A stretch of DNA of 64,000 bases from AP-15 sp963700195 (GCA_963700195.1 CAVOWQ010000047.1:1-64000); one strand, 5' to 3'. Positions 45,476 to 54,798 are shown, counted from the first letter of the stretch. The notes: generated from the letters alone by a model not told the origin. Numbers and translations: made by a program.

Positions 45476-45490
45476 TTGTGCATTGCACAA
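45476..45490. promoter_or_regulatory. palindromic operator-like site upstream of phasin
   Basis: Perfect inverted repeat TTGTGC-ATT-GCACAA in an AT-rich stretch, about 85 bases before the phasin ATG. TGC-N3-GCA half-sites are the kind bound by PhaR/AniA repressors of phasin genes, so this may be the operator; the assignment is inferred from similarity, not shown. Confidence 0.45.
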
Positions 45491-45495
45491 GATAA

Positions 45496-45921
45496 TCAGA
45501 TGGGCTGGACGCGCAACAGTGTGTTTTCGGCGCCGGTTACGCGCACGCGGGTCCCGGCTGGCAAGTCAGGTCCTGCGACCAGCCAAACCGTATCATCGAC
45601 TCTGAGCCGACCGCGCCCGTCGACGATCGCACCGTCTAATGTGAACATCCGGCCGATGTAGCTCTCGGCGCGCCGGTTGAGGTGCCGGTCGCTTGCACTT
45701 GCTTTGGTATGGGCGAAAGCCGTCCGGCCGAGGGCGACGCTGGCGATGGCGAGAACTGCAAAGATCAACGCCTGGTGCTCCCAGGCGAGCCCGGGATAGC
45801 GCCAAGAGATCGCCGCGACGCCAAGCGCCGCGGCGGCCAGCCAAATACAGACCATCGCCGGTACGGCGACCTCGATCACTGCTAGGCCAGCCCCAATGAC
45901 GGCCCAATACCAGTACGGCAT
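45496..45921 (-). CDS. NfeD-like membrane protein
   Basis: 141 residues, short form of NfeD: two or three N-terminal membrane helices (YWAVIGAGLAVIEVAVPAMVCIWLAAAALGVAAI, HQALIFAVLAIASVALG) and a C-terminal OB-fold domain RAESYIGRMFTLDGAIVDGRGRLRVDDTVWLVAGPDLPAGTRVRVTGAENTLLRVQPI. NfeD proteins partner with SPFH-family proteins in membrane microdomains. Its ATG shares one base with the stop of the upstream SPFH gene (TAATG), strong support for the pair acting together. Confidence 0.9.
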   Translation of the reverse strand: MPYWYWAVIGAGLAVIEVAVPAMVCIWLAAAALGVAAISWRYPGLAWEHQALIFAVLAIASVALGRTAFAHTKASASDRHLNRRAESYIGRMFTLDGAIVDGRGRLRVDDTVWLVAGPDLPAGTRVRVTGAENTLLRVQPI

Positions 45922-46886
45922 TAACGCCCCGTTGCCGGCCCGCCTACCGCCGGATTGGCCGCAGCCCGGGCCGTGCCGAAGCTCTCGCGCGCCAACTCGG
46001 CGATCCCGGCCAGCGATCCGATCATCGATGCGCTCTCGAGCGGCATCAGGATCACCTTCTGGTTCTGACTCCCGACGAGGCGACCAATAGCATCGATATA
46101 ACGTTGTGCCACGAAGTAGTTGATCGCCTGGATGCTGCCGCGCCCGATCGCCTCGGAAACCGACGTCGTCGCCTTGGCCTCCGCCTCGGCCTGCCGTTCC
46201 CGCGCCTCCGCGTCGCGAAAGGCCGCCTCGCGACGGGCTTCCGCAGCGAGGATGACCGCCTGTTTCTCGCCCTCGGCCTTGAGCACCGCCGCCTGTTTGA
46301 AACCCTCCGCCTCTAGGACGTTGGCGCGCTTCTCCCGCTCGGCCTTCATCTGCCGGGCCATCGCTGCAACCAGCTCCTGAGGCGGTGTGATGTCCTTGAT
46401 TTCGACGCGTTGAACCTTTACCCCCCAGGGGGTGGTCGCCGCATCGACGACGGTGAGAAGCTGGCTGTTGATGCGGTCGCGCTCGGACAACAACTCGTCG
46501 AGGCTCATCGAGCCCATGACCGTGCGGATATTGGTCATCACCAGGTTGAGGATCGCGAGCTCGAGGGTGGTGACCTCATAGGCCGCCTTCGCCGCGTCCA
46601 GTACTTGATAGAAGACGATCGCGTCCACCGTCACCACGGCGTTATCGCGCGTGATGACGCTCTGCGAGGGAACTTGGAGTACAGTCTCCATCATGTTCAT
46701 CTTAGCCCCGACACGATCGACTACGGGGACGATCAGCGCGAGACCCGGCTGGAGAGTCCGCACATAACGGCCGAATCGTTCGACCGTCCACTCGCTCCCT
46801 TGAGGGACCCTCTGAACTGCAAGAACGACGAAAATCAGTGCGAACAAGACCACGAAGAGTACGAAGACGGAGAAGGCGCTGAGCAT
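45921..46886 (-). CDS. SPFH/band 7 protein (QmcA/stomatin-like)
   Basis: 321 residues, intact. One N-terminal membrane helix (FSVFVLFVVLFALIFVVLA), then the band 7 domain: VPQGSEWTVERFGRYVRTLQPGLALIVPVVDRV, VITRDNAVVTVDAIVFYQV, LNLVMTNIRTVMGSMSLDELLSERDRIN, TTPWGVKVQRVEIKDITPPQELVAAMARQMKAEREKRA. A long Glu/Ala-rich coiled coil mediates oligomerisation. Organises membrane microdomains and modulates membrane proteases such as FtsH. The start at 46886 (MLSAFSVF) is chosen over upstream in-frame codons because the helix begins there. Confidence 0.92.
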   Translation of the reverse strand: MLSAFSVFVLFVVLFALIFVVLAVQRVPQGSEWTVERFGRYVRTLQPGLALIVPVVDRVGAKMNMMETVLQVPSQSVITRDNAVVTVDAIVFYQVLDAAKAAYEVTTLELAILNLVMTNIRTVMGSMSLDELLSERDRINSQLLTVVDAATTPWGVKVQRVEIKDITPPQELVAAMARQMKAEREKRANVLEAEGFKQAAVLKAEGEKQAVILAAEARREAAFRDAEARERQAEAEAKATTSVSEAIGRGSIQAINYFVAQRYIDAIGRLVGSQNQKVILMPLESASMIGSLAGIAELARESFGTARAAANPAVGGPATGR

Positions 46887-47139
46887 GACACCGTTCCATC
46901 GGCAGTTGCGTTCTGGTATTCTATCCACCACTCATTGCGATAGCATTAGCGGCTTGCAAGCAGCAGGGGCGCTCCGAGGCGCGCTTCGCGCTCGCCTGCC
47001 GCAAGCCCCATTCGAAGCCTTTGATCTATTCGTACGATCGAAAACGTAGACAGAGATGCGCGGTTTTTCTATTCTACCTGACGATGACTGTGATCGATCG
47101 CTGATCGCGCATAGTCTGTCGGGGGAATGGGGGGTTGAA

Positions 47140-48552
47140 GTGAAAGTATTCAGGAACACCGCGCGGTGCGCGTCGCGCGGTGCGCCGCTGTCGCGGCGCT
47201 TTCTCGCCGGCGCCGGGATCGGCGCGATTGCCGTTCTCTTGACGGTCGGCGCAAATCCGGCCGCGGCGCGGCACCACCCGGGTTTTCATGGCCATGCGCG
47301 ACACGGGTTCTCCGGCGTCGACCCGTCGCGGGAAAGTGAATCGATCGTCATCGATGCCCAGACCGGCCAAGTGCTCAGCGAGATGAACGCCGACGCGATC
47401 ACCTATCCAGCCTCGCTGACCAAAATGATGACGTTGTACTTGACGTTCGAGGCGCTGAACTCGGGCCGGCTTGGGCTCGACCAGTATTTGCCGGTCTCGA
47501 GCGAAGCGGCGAGCAAGAGCCCGACGAAGCTTCACCTCGTGCCGGGCGATTCGGTCCAGGTTCACGACCTCATTCTCGGTATCGTCACAAAATCCGCCAA
47601 TGATGCCGCCGCGGTTCTTGGCGAAGGGCTGGCCGGCAGTGAACCGGCGTTTGCCGACCGTATGACCGCCAAGGCGCGTCAGCTCGGCATGACCAGCACG
47701 GTCTATCGCAACGCCTCCGGTTTGCCGGATCCGGACCAACACACCACGGCGCGCGATATGGCGCAGCTGGCGCTTGCCCTCTACCACGACTTTCCGCGTG
47801 AATACCGCTATTTCGCTACCCGCCAGTTCTTCTTCCGCGGCCGGCTGATCCTCACGCACAACCACCTGCTCGATTGGTATGAAGGCGCCGACGGGATCAA
47901 GACGGGATACATCGGCGCCTCGGGCTTCAATCTCGCAGCCTCGGCGGTGCGCAATGGTCACCGGTTGATCGGTGTCGTCATGGGCGGAGCGACGGCAGGC
48001 TCGCGCGACCGGGAAATGGCTGCTCTCCTCGATCAGGGCTTCTATGAAGTCGGGGCCGGAACAACGCTGGTGGCAGGGCGCGAAGCGCCGTCGCCGTCTC
48101 TCGCGCCGCCCACGGCGCCGCCCGGGGCGCCGATAGTGGCCGAGACTGACCAGTCGGAACCGGTCCGCCCGCGCGAGAAAATTAGCCAGCTGGCCAAAGC
48201 CGCCCGCAAGATCGCCGCCCACCTCTCGCCCGTCGCCAAGGCGGAGGCCGCGCCGATCCCTCATCAGTTGCGCACGCCGGTGGAAATCGACCGCTGGAGC
48301 ATCCAGCTCGGTGCGTTCCGCGTCGAAAGTGCGGCCGAGCAGGCGGCACGCGCTGCCGCTGTGGTGCCCGGAGCCAGAGGAAAGCCGGTGCAGATCGTGC
48401 AGCCCTCGAAGGGCGGCAAGGAGCACGTCTACCGCGCGCGCCTCCTGAACTTTTCGCCGCAAGAAGCGCAGGGTGCGTGCGCCGCGCTCCACAAAAAGAA
48501 AATCGAGTGTTCGGTGGTCCCGCCAGCGCCCGTCAAGGTAGCCATTCGCTGA
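47140..48552 (+). CDS. D-alanyl-D-alanine carboxypeptidase with SPOR domain
   Basis: 470 residues. Penicillin-binding-protein type serine peptidase trimming peptidoglycan stem peptides. Signal anchor (RRFLAGAGIGAIAVLLTVGANPAAA), then the triad of motifs: SxxK in PASLTKMMTLY, SxN in KSANDAAAVL, KTG in DGIKTGYIGASG. A Pro/Lys-rich linker leads to a C-terminal SPOR domain (WSIQLGAFRVESAAEQAARAAA ... VYRARLLNFSPQEAQGACAALHKKKIECSVV), which binds denuded glycan at the division septum. The start is a GTG at 47140 after GGGGGGTT; an ATG at 47056 is in frame but would put 28 extra residues before the signal. Confidence 0.9.
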   Translation: MKVFRNTARCASRGAPLSRRFLAGAGIGAIAVLLTVGANPAAARHHPGFHGHARHGFSGVDPSRESESIVIDAQTGQVLSEMNADAITYPASLTKMMTLYLTFEALNSGRLGLDQYLPVSSEAASKSPTKLHLVPGDSVQVHDLILGIVTKSANDAAAVLGEGLAGSEPAFADRMTAKARQLGMTSTVYRNASGLPDPDQHTTARDMAQLALALYHDFPREYRYFATRQFFFRGRLILTHNHLLDWYEGADGIKTGYIGASGFNLAASAVRNGHRLIGVVMGGATAGSRDREMAALLDQGFYEVGAGTTLVAGREAPSPSLAPPTAPPGAPIVAETDQSEPVRPREKISQLAKAARKIAAHLSPVAKAEAAPIPHQLRTPVEIDRWSIQLGAFRVESAAEQAARAAAVVPGARGKPVQIVQPSKGGKEHVYRARLLNFSPQEAQGACAALHKKKIECSVVPPAPVKVAIR

Positions 48553-48594
48553 ATCGGATCAAAATTGATCGCAATTTGCCGGAAAGGCGGTGCT

Positions 48595-48629
48595 ACCCTC
48601 ACCCGCGTCGCAGCGAGGCGGGTGAGGGT
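48595..48629. repeat. REP-like palindrome
   Basis: Stem ACCCTCACCCGC / GCGGGTGAGGGT with an 11-base loop, 43 bases after the carboxypeptidase stop. It may double as that gene's terminator-like 3' structure, though no T-tract follows. Confidence 0.6.
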
Positions 48630-48652
48630 CTGGCCGCGGGGCGAGAAACGGA

Positions 48653-49078
48653 TCAGTCGCGGCGGTAAGGGTAGCAGCGGCTTCTCTCGAGGGAGAGGCC
48701 GTAATGTTGGCCGAGAGCGCGGATGGCGTCCGCATGCTCGACATAAGGGTCCGCATTCGCAATTCCGACGATGATCGGCCGGAAGCTCCGGTCGTCGCGA
48801 CCACCTGACGCCAGCATGGCCGTCACCAGCGGGTTACCTTCGTCGTCGCGCAGTGTCAGAAATAACGGCATTTCGCGCTGTATATGCGCTTTGAGGCCGA
48901 TGTCCTGCTCGAAGTAAACCTTGGAGGCGGGCTGAAAGCTCTGTATCGCCTTTTCTTCCTCCTTGCGAAAGAACTTCTCGACGGCGTGGCGCATGCCTTC
49001 GGATTCTACCGAGGCCTCAGCTTCGGTCTCGATCCGAAACCAGGTCTTCCCGCCTGGAGCATCGCAAACGTATTTCAT
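48653..49078 (-). CDS. conserved hypothetical protein
   Basis: 141 residues starting MKYVCDAPGGKTWFRIETEAEA, with GGGAGG just before the ATG. It is soluble, acidic/basic mixed, with an amphipathic middle (GMRHAVEKFFRKEEEKAIQSFQP) and a C-terminal half FLTLRDDEGNPLVTAMLASGG ... IIVGIANADPYVEHADAIRALGQHYGL. Codon use matches the neighbours, so I take it as a real gene, but I do not recognise the family. Confidence 0.65.
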   Translation of the reverse strand: MKYVCDAPGGKTWFRIETEAEASVESEGMRHAVEKFFRKEEEKAIQSFQPASKVYFEQDIGLKAHIQREMPLFLTLRDDEGNPLVTAMLASGGRDDRSFRPIIVGIANADPYVEHADAIRALGQHYGLSLERSRCYPYRRD

Positions 49079-49223
49079 GCATCCTCCCAATTTTCCTACC
49101 AGGCGCTAGGGTCGCGAACCATCGGGCAGGTGCACCATTATCGGCGGAGGACGGCACGCCGACAAGGGTTGCCAACCCTCGCTGCTTATTATAGCAGCAT
49201 TTTTCTGGCGCGTTGCCGATCTG

Positions 49224-50346
49224 CTACGTTTCGCCGACGGGGCGGCCGCCGGCGCCGGGTATTTCCGTCCAATCCCGCCACAGCGAGATCAACGCCGCCA
49301 TGATCGCCGGGCCGAGAAACAACCCGATAATGCCAAACGTCTCCAGCCCGCCGAGAATCCCCAGCAGCACCCACAAGAACGGTAGACGCGCAGCCCCGCC
49401 GATAATGACCGGTCGGATCGCATGATCCGCGACAAAGACGACGACCAGACCGAAACAGAAAACCGCCGCGGCGGCGATCGTGCTGCCGCTCGCCACCAAG
49501 TACAGCGCGGCAGCCCCGAATGCTATCGGCGCCCCGAACGGGATGACCGCGAGGACGCCGGTCAGTGCTGCGACCGAGACCGGATGCGGAAGGCCCGCGA
49601 TCATATAGGCGATCCCGATCAGCGCCCCTTCCCCCAGCCCGACCAGCACCAGGCCGTTTACGGTCGCGAGCACTGCCTGAACCATGTGGCGCCCGACCCG
49701 CTCCCCATCCGGGCCGAGCAGCCGGTCGCTGATGCGCAACAGCTGCCGGCTGAACAGCATTCCGTCGCGGAACAGGAAAAACAAGGTGCAGAAGAGTGAA
49801 GCCAAAGATGATCAATCGGTGAATGATTTCGGCGCCGTAGAGCCGGGCCGATGCGGCGACCGTTCGCGGGCTGATCCTTCCCAGCAGCTCTTGAGCCGCA
49901 TTGGGGTCGCTCAGATTGGCGCGCCACCACTCTTCGATGGCTCGGCCGACAACCGGCAGTTGCGGCACCCATTCCGGGACCGGAACACCGTTGTGCTCGG
50001 CCTCGCTGAGAAATTGGACGACGGTACGAATCTCGCGCGCGCCCTCGATCGCGACATAGATGAACGGGACCGTGAAAATGAGCCCGACCGCGAGAGTGAC
50101 GAGCAGAGGCGCCAGGATGCGGGACTTGCCCCCTGGAAGGGCGAGAGCGACACGGAGATAGAGCGGCCAGAGGGCGATAGCCAAAACGCCGGCCCAGGCG
50201 AGCGCGGCGAGGAAACGGTGCAGGATCCACGCCCCGATCCCGACCAAGGCGATCGCCAGCACGACCCGCGCGATGCGCCGCGAGAGAGCCAAGCGTTCGG
50301 CCTCGCCGCTATCGATGGTGTGAGCCGGATCGGGTGCGCGATCCAC
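49224..50346 (-). CDS. AI-2E family transporter (one frameshift)
   Basis: About 374 residues with seven to eight membrane helices, of the PerM/AI-2E (UPF0118) family of exporters and Na+/H+-type antiporters. N-terminal half: RRIARVVLAIALVGIGAWILHRFLAALAWAGVLAIALWPLYLRV, LLVTLAVGLIFTVPFIYVAIEGAREI, then WWRANLSDPNAAQELLG. After a frame change near 49800 the C-terminal half continues SLFCTLFFLFRDGMLFSRQLLRISDRLLGPDGERVG, LALTGVLAVIPFGAPIAF-type helices and LGGLETFGIIGLFLGPAIMAALISLWRDW. Both halves are well conserved. Substrate unknown. Confidence 0.82.
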
Positions 50347-50391
50347 AGAACTATAGCTTTCCGGGGCTCCGCGCCCGATCCGTGGGAACGA

Positions 50392-50881
50392 TCATTTGAG
50401 CTGGTCGGCGATCTTGTCGATGCCGAGTTTGACGCATGCCTCGTCCTTTTCGCCGCCCGGCGCGCCGGAGACCGCCGACAGCGCCGATCACCTCGTCGCC
50501 GGTCTTGATCAGCCGCGCACCTTGCGCCGCGATGATCCTGGTAACGTGCACGGCTCCAGCGTGGGGTTGTCCTTGACCCGCTGGACGAATCGCCGACGGG
50601 ATGCGGAAGGTGCGAGCGGTATAGGCCTTGCGCTGGCTGTTCTCCATCGTGTGCGGCGGGGCGCCGTCGCCGCGCACCGCGACGAGAACCTCGCCGTTGC
50701 GGCCGAGCACATGAACCGAGACGGGATAGCCCTGCTTGGTGCAGGTCTCGAGCGCCGTCTGTGCGATCGTCATCGCCATACCGGCTGACAGGCTCTTCTC
50801 GGTGCGCAATTGTGCAGCCGCGGGCGCGGCCAGCGCGCCGGCGAAGCCGATGACGGCGAGGCAAGTGATTGGCGGTCGCAT
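50392..50881 (-). CDS. GlcG/HbpS-like secreted protein (frameshifted)
   Basis: About 163 residues. Signal peptide (PPITCLAVIGFAGALAAPAAAQ), then the GlcG/HbpS domain: MAMTIAQTALETCTKQGYPVSVHVLGRNGEVLVAVRGDGAPPHTMENSQRKAYTARTFRIPSA, and later HVTRIIAAQGARLIKTGDEVIGAVGV. It is broken by small indels near 50590, 50560 and 50480; in the corrected reading it ends ACVKLGIDKIADQLK at 50392. Family members bind heme or degraded heme and related ligands outside the cell. GGGAGGAA before the ATG. Next to an intradiol dioxygenase and a second HbpS-like gene. Confidence 0.72.
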
Positions 50882-50958
50882 GCTGTTCCTCCCGGCAGGA
50901 TGCCGCTTGTCGCACCCTACCACATTTAACCCGTGTTCCGGGTCGAGGAGGTTGGCGG

Positions 50959-51594
50959 ATGATTGCGAGACGTCGGATGCTCAAGATCGCCGCCGGCAGT
51001 GCTGCCGTGTTTTCGCTGGGCGGCGCCGGACGGGCGGCAACGCTGCCGCCCACGCCGCGGCAAACGGCGGGACCATTCTATCCGTTGTCGTTTCCCGACG
51101 ATTCGGACAACGATTTGGTGCAAGTAACCGGACACAATGGCACCGCGAAGGGCACGGTCAGCTATGTGAGCGGGCATATCCTTGATTCGGACGGTCGGCC
51201 CCTAACCGGTGCGCGCGTCGAGATCTGGCAATGCGATACAAACGGCCGCTACCATTACGTCCGGGACAACAGCGCCGACAAGCCGCTCGACGATAATTTC
51301 CAGGGCTACGGCCAGACCACCACCGACGAAGCGGGCGGCTACCGGTTCCGCACGATCCGGCCCGTGCCTTATCCGGGCCGCACCCCGCACATCCATTTCG
51401 CGGTGTCGGGCCCCGGATTGGCGCGGTTCACGACCCAGATGTACATCGCCGGCGAACCGCTCAACGAGCGTGACGGCGTACTGATGGGCGTGCGCGATCC
51501 CGCCGCCCGCGCCCGCCTGATCGTGCCGCTCCGGCCGGCTCCCGAGCTTGAGGCGACCGCCCTCGCCGGCACCTTCGACATCGTTATCGGATGA
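50959..51594 (+). CDS. intradiol ring-cleavage dioxygenase, exported
   Basis: 211 residues. The N-terminus MIARRRMLKIAAGSAAVFSL is a twin-arginine-like signal. The catalytic domain shows RQTAGPFYPLSFPDDSDNDLVQV, ARVEIWQCDTNGRYHYVRD (first Tyr ligand of Fe3+), GYGQTTTDEAGGYRFRTIRPVPYPGRTPHIHFAVSGPG (Tyr and the HxH ligands), as in protocatechuate 3,4-dioxygenase beta-type enzymes that cleave catechols between the hydroxyls. The domain is shorter than cytoplasmic protocatechuate enzymes and fits the secreted group that attacks lignin-derived or free catechols. GAGGAGG precedes the ATG. Confidence 0.88.
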   Translation: MIARRRMLKIAAGSAAVFSLGGAGRAATLPPTPRQTAGPFYPLSFPDDSDNDLVQVTGHNGTAKGTVSYVSGHILDSDGRPLTGARVEIWQCDTNGRYHYVRDNSADKPLDDNFQGYGQTTTDEAGGYRFRTIRPVPYPGRTPHIHFAVSGPGLARFTTQMYIAGEPLNERDGVLMGVRDPAARARLIVPLRPAPELEATALAGTFDIVIG

Positions 51595-51636
51595 GTCGAG
51601 GGAAGCGGCAAGCGCGTCCCGTCGGCGCTCAGCTGC

Positions 51637-52482
51637 TCACTGTTTTTGTACCGGCGGCAGCTTGGAAGGGTCGGCTGTGTTAACGCACATCGGATGACCA
51701 AAGCCGCTGGCGCTCTTGCTCAGTTTTCCGGTGGGATTGAGCAAGCCTCCCTGATCGGTCTCCGTGATATCGAAAATGATGTTATCGGGGTGAGCGGCGT
51801 CAGCGCCCGGCACCACGCCGAGCGTTCCCAGATGGTCGAGCTTCAAGGTATTGCGAACCCGCCATGCGACAAAGTGATCGGTGCAGGACTGATCGCCGCT
51901 GACGCCGAGGCCTCCGACCTTTTTGCCGCCGCTAACATAAAGCGCAAGCCCGCCGCCGAAGACGTTTACACCGCCAACTCGCTGGCCGATCAATGGATCG
52001 TGCGCGGTGCCATAGAGAAATGCGTTCCCCTGGTAAGCGATTTCCGGATCTACCGGATTGCTGTGTTGCAAGCCATAGAGACTGCCGCCAGGCTGCACAG
52101 CCGAGTACAGGTTCGCTGTCGACAACGCAAGGCCGGTAGGAAACAGGCTGGTGCTTGGCGTTGCACCGTTACTGAGGCTAAAGTCGTTTGCCGTGTTTGC
52201 CTTTTGTGCAGAAATAACGCGGCTGCCGAGCCATTGATCGGTGAATTGGTTACCGGAGAAGGCCACCGCGCAGACTGTGCCGTCATTCGCGACCAAGGTC
52301 GCCCACATGTTGAAGCCCAGTCCTCCATTACTCTGATTAACTGCGTTTTCCAGAGCCATCTGAAGTTTCGACTGGCTCGGCAAGCTGGAACAGATGGAAT
52401 TTCCATCTGCGATAGCCGAGCCCGCTGCCAACGAAGCACCGAGGCCAATGGCGCCCGAGATGACCCAATGCTGGAATTTCAT
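51637..52482 (-). CDS. secreted GlcG/HbpS-like protein, long form
   Basis: 281 residues, intact. Signal peptide HWVISGAIGLGASLAAGSAIA, then a GlcG/HbpS-type domain: LQMALENAVNQSNGGLGFNMWATLVANDGTVCAVAFSG, DQWLGSRVISAQKANTANDFSLSNG, LYGLQHSNPVDPEIAYQGNAFLYGT, VNVFGGGLALYVSGGKKVGGLGVSGDQSCTDHFVAWRVRN and GFGHPMCVNT. Three cysteine pairs are plausible. AGGGAGAG precedes the ATG. About twice the length of its frameshifted relative at 50392-50881; heme or small-ligand binding is the family expectation. Confidence 0.8.
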   Translation of the reverse strand: MKFQHWVISGAIGLGASLAAGSAIADGNSICSSLPSQSKLQMALENAVNQSNGGLGFNMWATLVANDGTVCAVAFSGNQFTDQWLGSRVISAQKANTANDFSLSNGATPSTSLFPTGLALSTANLYSAVQPGGSLYGLQHSNPVDPEIAYQGNAFLYGTAHDPLIGQRVGGVNVFGGGLALYVSGGKKVGGLGVSGDQSCTDHFVAWRVRNTLKLDHLGTLGVVPGADAAHPDNIIFDITETDQGGLLNPTGKLSKSASGFGHPMCVNTADPSKLPPVQKQ

Positions 52483-52728
52483 GTCTCTCCCTTTGTGTAA
52501 TGGGTGGGGTCGCCCGATCGCTGGTTTGCGTTGCGGAAATCGCGCGGCAGGCGACTTCTCACGACCGCGACAAATTAGCAGAAATTTTGGCGATTGGAAT
52601 ACCCAGCGACCGCACAACGAAGGTTAATTTCAAACGAGGATGCTTAGAGGAGGAAGTTAACCTTAGTTATACTTAATATTAACCAGCCTCCAGGAGTTCT
52701 GAAGACAGTCCGGGGATTTCCGGGGCGG

Positions 52729-53286
52729 TCAGGCGGGCGCCGTCTCTTTCCGATGCCGCAACTGCTCGATCCTAGTCTTCATCTCCGGCGCCGGCCAATC
52801 TTCGAGCAACCACTGCGGGAGCGGCTCGCCAGGGCCGCTGACCAAGAGGGCCTCGTCCTCGTCGCTGCGGCCGTCGGAGAACAGCTCAAGCGCGTAGGGC
52901 ATCTCGTAATAGATCTCGAGAACAGTGCCGTCCGGGTCAGCGAAATAAAAGCTGCGTTGGTTGACGTGGTTGGCGGCCCGCATGATCTCGACGCCGTTCT
53001 CGACCAGATGGACATAAGCCTCGCGCAGCGCCGCGTAGCTGCCGACCTGGAAGGCGATGTGGGCGAGCCCGATCTGCCCGCGCTGCGGACGCGGCGCATC
53101 ATCGGGCGAGGGATGCTGCCCGATGTCCAGCGTATGGAAATTCTTACCCAACGTCATGAAGACGCCGCCATGATCCGGGTCCTCCTCGGCGATCCGGAAC
53201 CCGAGCACGTCGCGGTAGAACCGCTTCGAAGCCTCCTGGTCGGCGACCCTCAGATTGACGTGCCCGATGCCTGACAGCTTGATCAT
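52729..53286 (-). CDS. VOC family (glyoxalase/extradiol dioxygenase-like) protein
   Basis: 185 residues. One vicinal-oxygen-chelate module: HVNLRVADQEASKRFYRDVLGFRIAEEDPDHGGVFMTLG (first His ligand), then IGLAHIAFQVGSYAALREAYVHLVENGVEIMRAANHVNQRSFYFADPDGTVLEIYYEMPY (second His and Glu ligands). The arrangement fits a metal-dependent dioxygenase or lyase; a soluble tail EPLPQWLLEDWPAPEMKTRIEQL follows. ATG at 53286 is preferred, with GGAGAG six bases before it. It is divergent from the MFS transporter by 147 bases. Confidence 0.85.
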   Translation of the reverse strand: MIKLSGIGHVNLRVADQEASKRFYRDVLGFRIAEEDPDHGGVFMTLGKNFHTLDIGQHPSPDDAPRPQRGQIGLAHIAFQVGSYAALREAYVHLVENGVEIMRAANHVNQRSFYFADPDGTVLEIYYEMPYALELFSDGRSDEDEALLVSGPGEPLPQWLLEDWPAPEMKTRIEQLRHRKETAPA

Positions 53287-53433
53287 CTTAGACTCTCCGA
53301 TGCCCGACATGCCCGCAAGTTAGGCCGGCCCCAGCCGCGCGGCAAGCCGAATGGCTGCCATCGCGGAAATGCGCTCAGAACTTGGGCAGAGCCGGTGCAT
53401 AGTCCAGCGCGCGGACATTGGGGCAGGGAAGGT

Positions 53434-54798
53434 ATGATAAGCACGAGCGTATCGGCACAGGCCGGCGAGGCCCACACCGTCCAAGGCCGCCGTATCGCGC
53501 AGGGCGCCGTGTTCTCGATCATCACGGCGCTGAGCTTCTCGCATTTCCTCAACGACATGATGCAGTCGCTGGTGCCGGCGCTGTACCCGATGTGGAAGAG
53601 TCAGTACAACCTCAGCTTTGCGCAGATCGGGCTGATCAGCCTGGTGACGCAGGTGACCTCGTCGATGCTGCAGCCGGCGGTCGGGCTGTTCTCGGACTAC
53701 CGGCCGCAACCCTATTCGCTGGCCGTCGGGATGGGTGCGACCCTGATCGGTCTTCTGTTGCTGGCGAGCGCCGGCAGCTACCCGATCCTGATGCTGGCGG
53801 CGGCACTGGTAGGCATCGGCTCGGCGGTCTTTCACCCGGAAGCCTCGCGCGTCGCCCGCCTCGCCTCGGGCGGACGGCACGGTCTTGCGCAGTCCTTGTT
53901 CCAGGTCGGTGGCAACATAGGCTCCTCTTTGGGGCCGATACTGGCCGCCTTTATCGTGATCCCGAGGGGTCAGTCGAGCATCGCGTGGTTCTCGTCGGCC
54001 GCACTGTTGGCGATGACCGTGCTGTTCGGCGTCGGAAACTGGTACCGCAGAGAGCACACCGGCGCGGCCCGGCCGAGCGCCCGGCAATCGGTCGAGCGCA
54101 GCCACCTGTCGCGCCGCAAGGTTGCCTGGTCGGTGGCGATCCTCCTGGTGCTGGTCTTCTCCAAATCCTTCTATACGGCGAGCCTCAACAGCTATTACAC
54201 CTTCTATTTGATCAGCAAATTCCACGTCTCGGTCGCGAGCGCGCAGATTTATCTCTTCGCCTTTCTCGCCTCGGTCGCGGTCGGCACATTGGTCGGCGGC
54301 CCGGTCGGCGACCGGATCGGCCGCAAATATGTCTTGTGGGGCTCGATCGTCGGGGTGTTGCCGTTCACCCTGGTGCTGCCCTATGCCGATCTGTTCTGGA
54401 CCGGCATTCTGACGGTCGCCATCGGCCTCATCCTGGCCTCGGCCTCTTCGGCGATCATCGTCTACGCGCTGGAGCTGGTGCCGGGAAAGGTTGGCACGGT
54501 CGCCGGGCTGTTCTTTGGCTTGTCCTTCGGCATGGCCGGCATCGGGGCGGCGGCGCTCGGCCGGCTCGCCGATGCGACGAGCATCGATTATGTCTATCAG
54601 ATCTGCGCTTTCCTGCCGCTGCTCGGATTGCTGACCGTGCTGTTGCCCAATATCGGCCGACCGCAGGGGGACCAGGCTCGCCTCGCCGGTGGCCGGTCGA
54701 CCATAACATGCAGGCCGGCAGCGGCCGGTACCACGGCCGCCGGCGCGTGGCCGTTGGTGTTCTGCCATAGGACGTCGGATTTGCCGTCGCCGTCGTAA
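53434..54798 (+). CDS. MFS transporter (Fsr-like), 3' end fused to foreign sequence
   Basis: 454 residues with twelve helices of the major facilitator superfamily. VFSIITALSFSHFLNDMMQSLVPALYPMW at the start and VGIGSAVFHPEASRVARLASGG (motif with Glu/Arg) place it in the fosmidomycin-resistance (Fsr) branch of drug/small-molecule efflux. The transporter proper ends near LLPNIGRP (54660). The last 45 codons instead run antisense through an FG-GAP-like unit on the other strand (54735-54860), so the original stop has been lost by rearrangement. GGGAAGG precedes the ATG. Confidence 0.83.
   Translation: MISTSVSAQAGEAHTVQGRRIAQGAVFSIITALSFSHFLNDMMQSLVPALYPMWKSQYNLSFAQIGLISLVTQVTSSMLQPAVGLFSDYRPQPYSLAVGMGATLIGLLLLASAGSYPILMLAAALVGIGSAVFHPEASRVARLASGGRHGLAQSLFQVGGNIGSSLGPILAAFIVIPRGQSSIAWFSSAALLAMTVLFGVGNWYRREHTGAARPSARQSVERSHLSRRKVAWSVAILLVLVFSKSFYTASLNSYYTFYLISKFHVSVASAQIYLFAFLASVAVGTLVGGPVGDRIGRKYVLWGSIVGVLPFTLVLPYADLFWTGILTVAIGLILASASSAIIVYALELVPGKVGTVAGLFFGLSFGMAGIGAAALGRLADATSIDYVYQICAFLPLLGLLTVLLPNIGRPQGDQARLAGGRSTITCRPAAAGTTAAGAWPLVFCHRTSDLPSPS

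Noticed and set aside
53395..53433. GTG start 39 bases upstream of the MFS transporter
   Set aside because: The ATG at 53434 has GGGAAGG in place and the family N-terminus begins after it.
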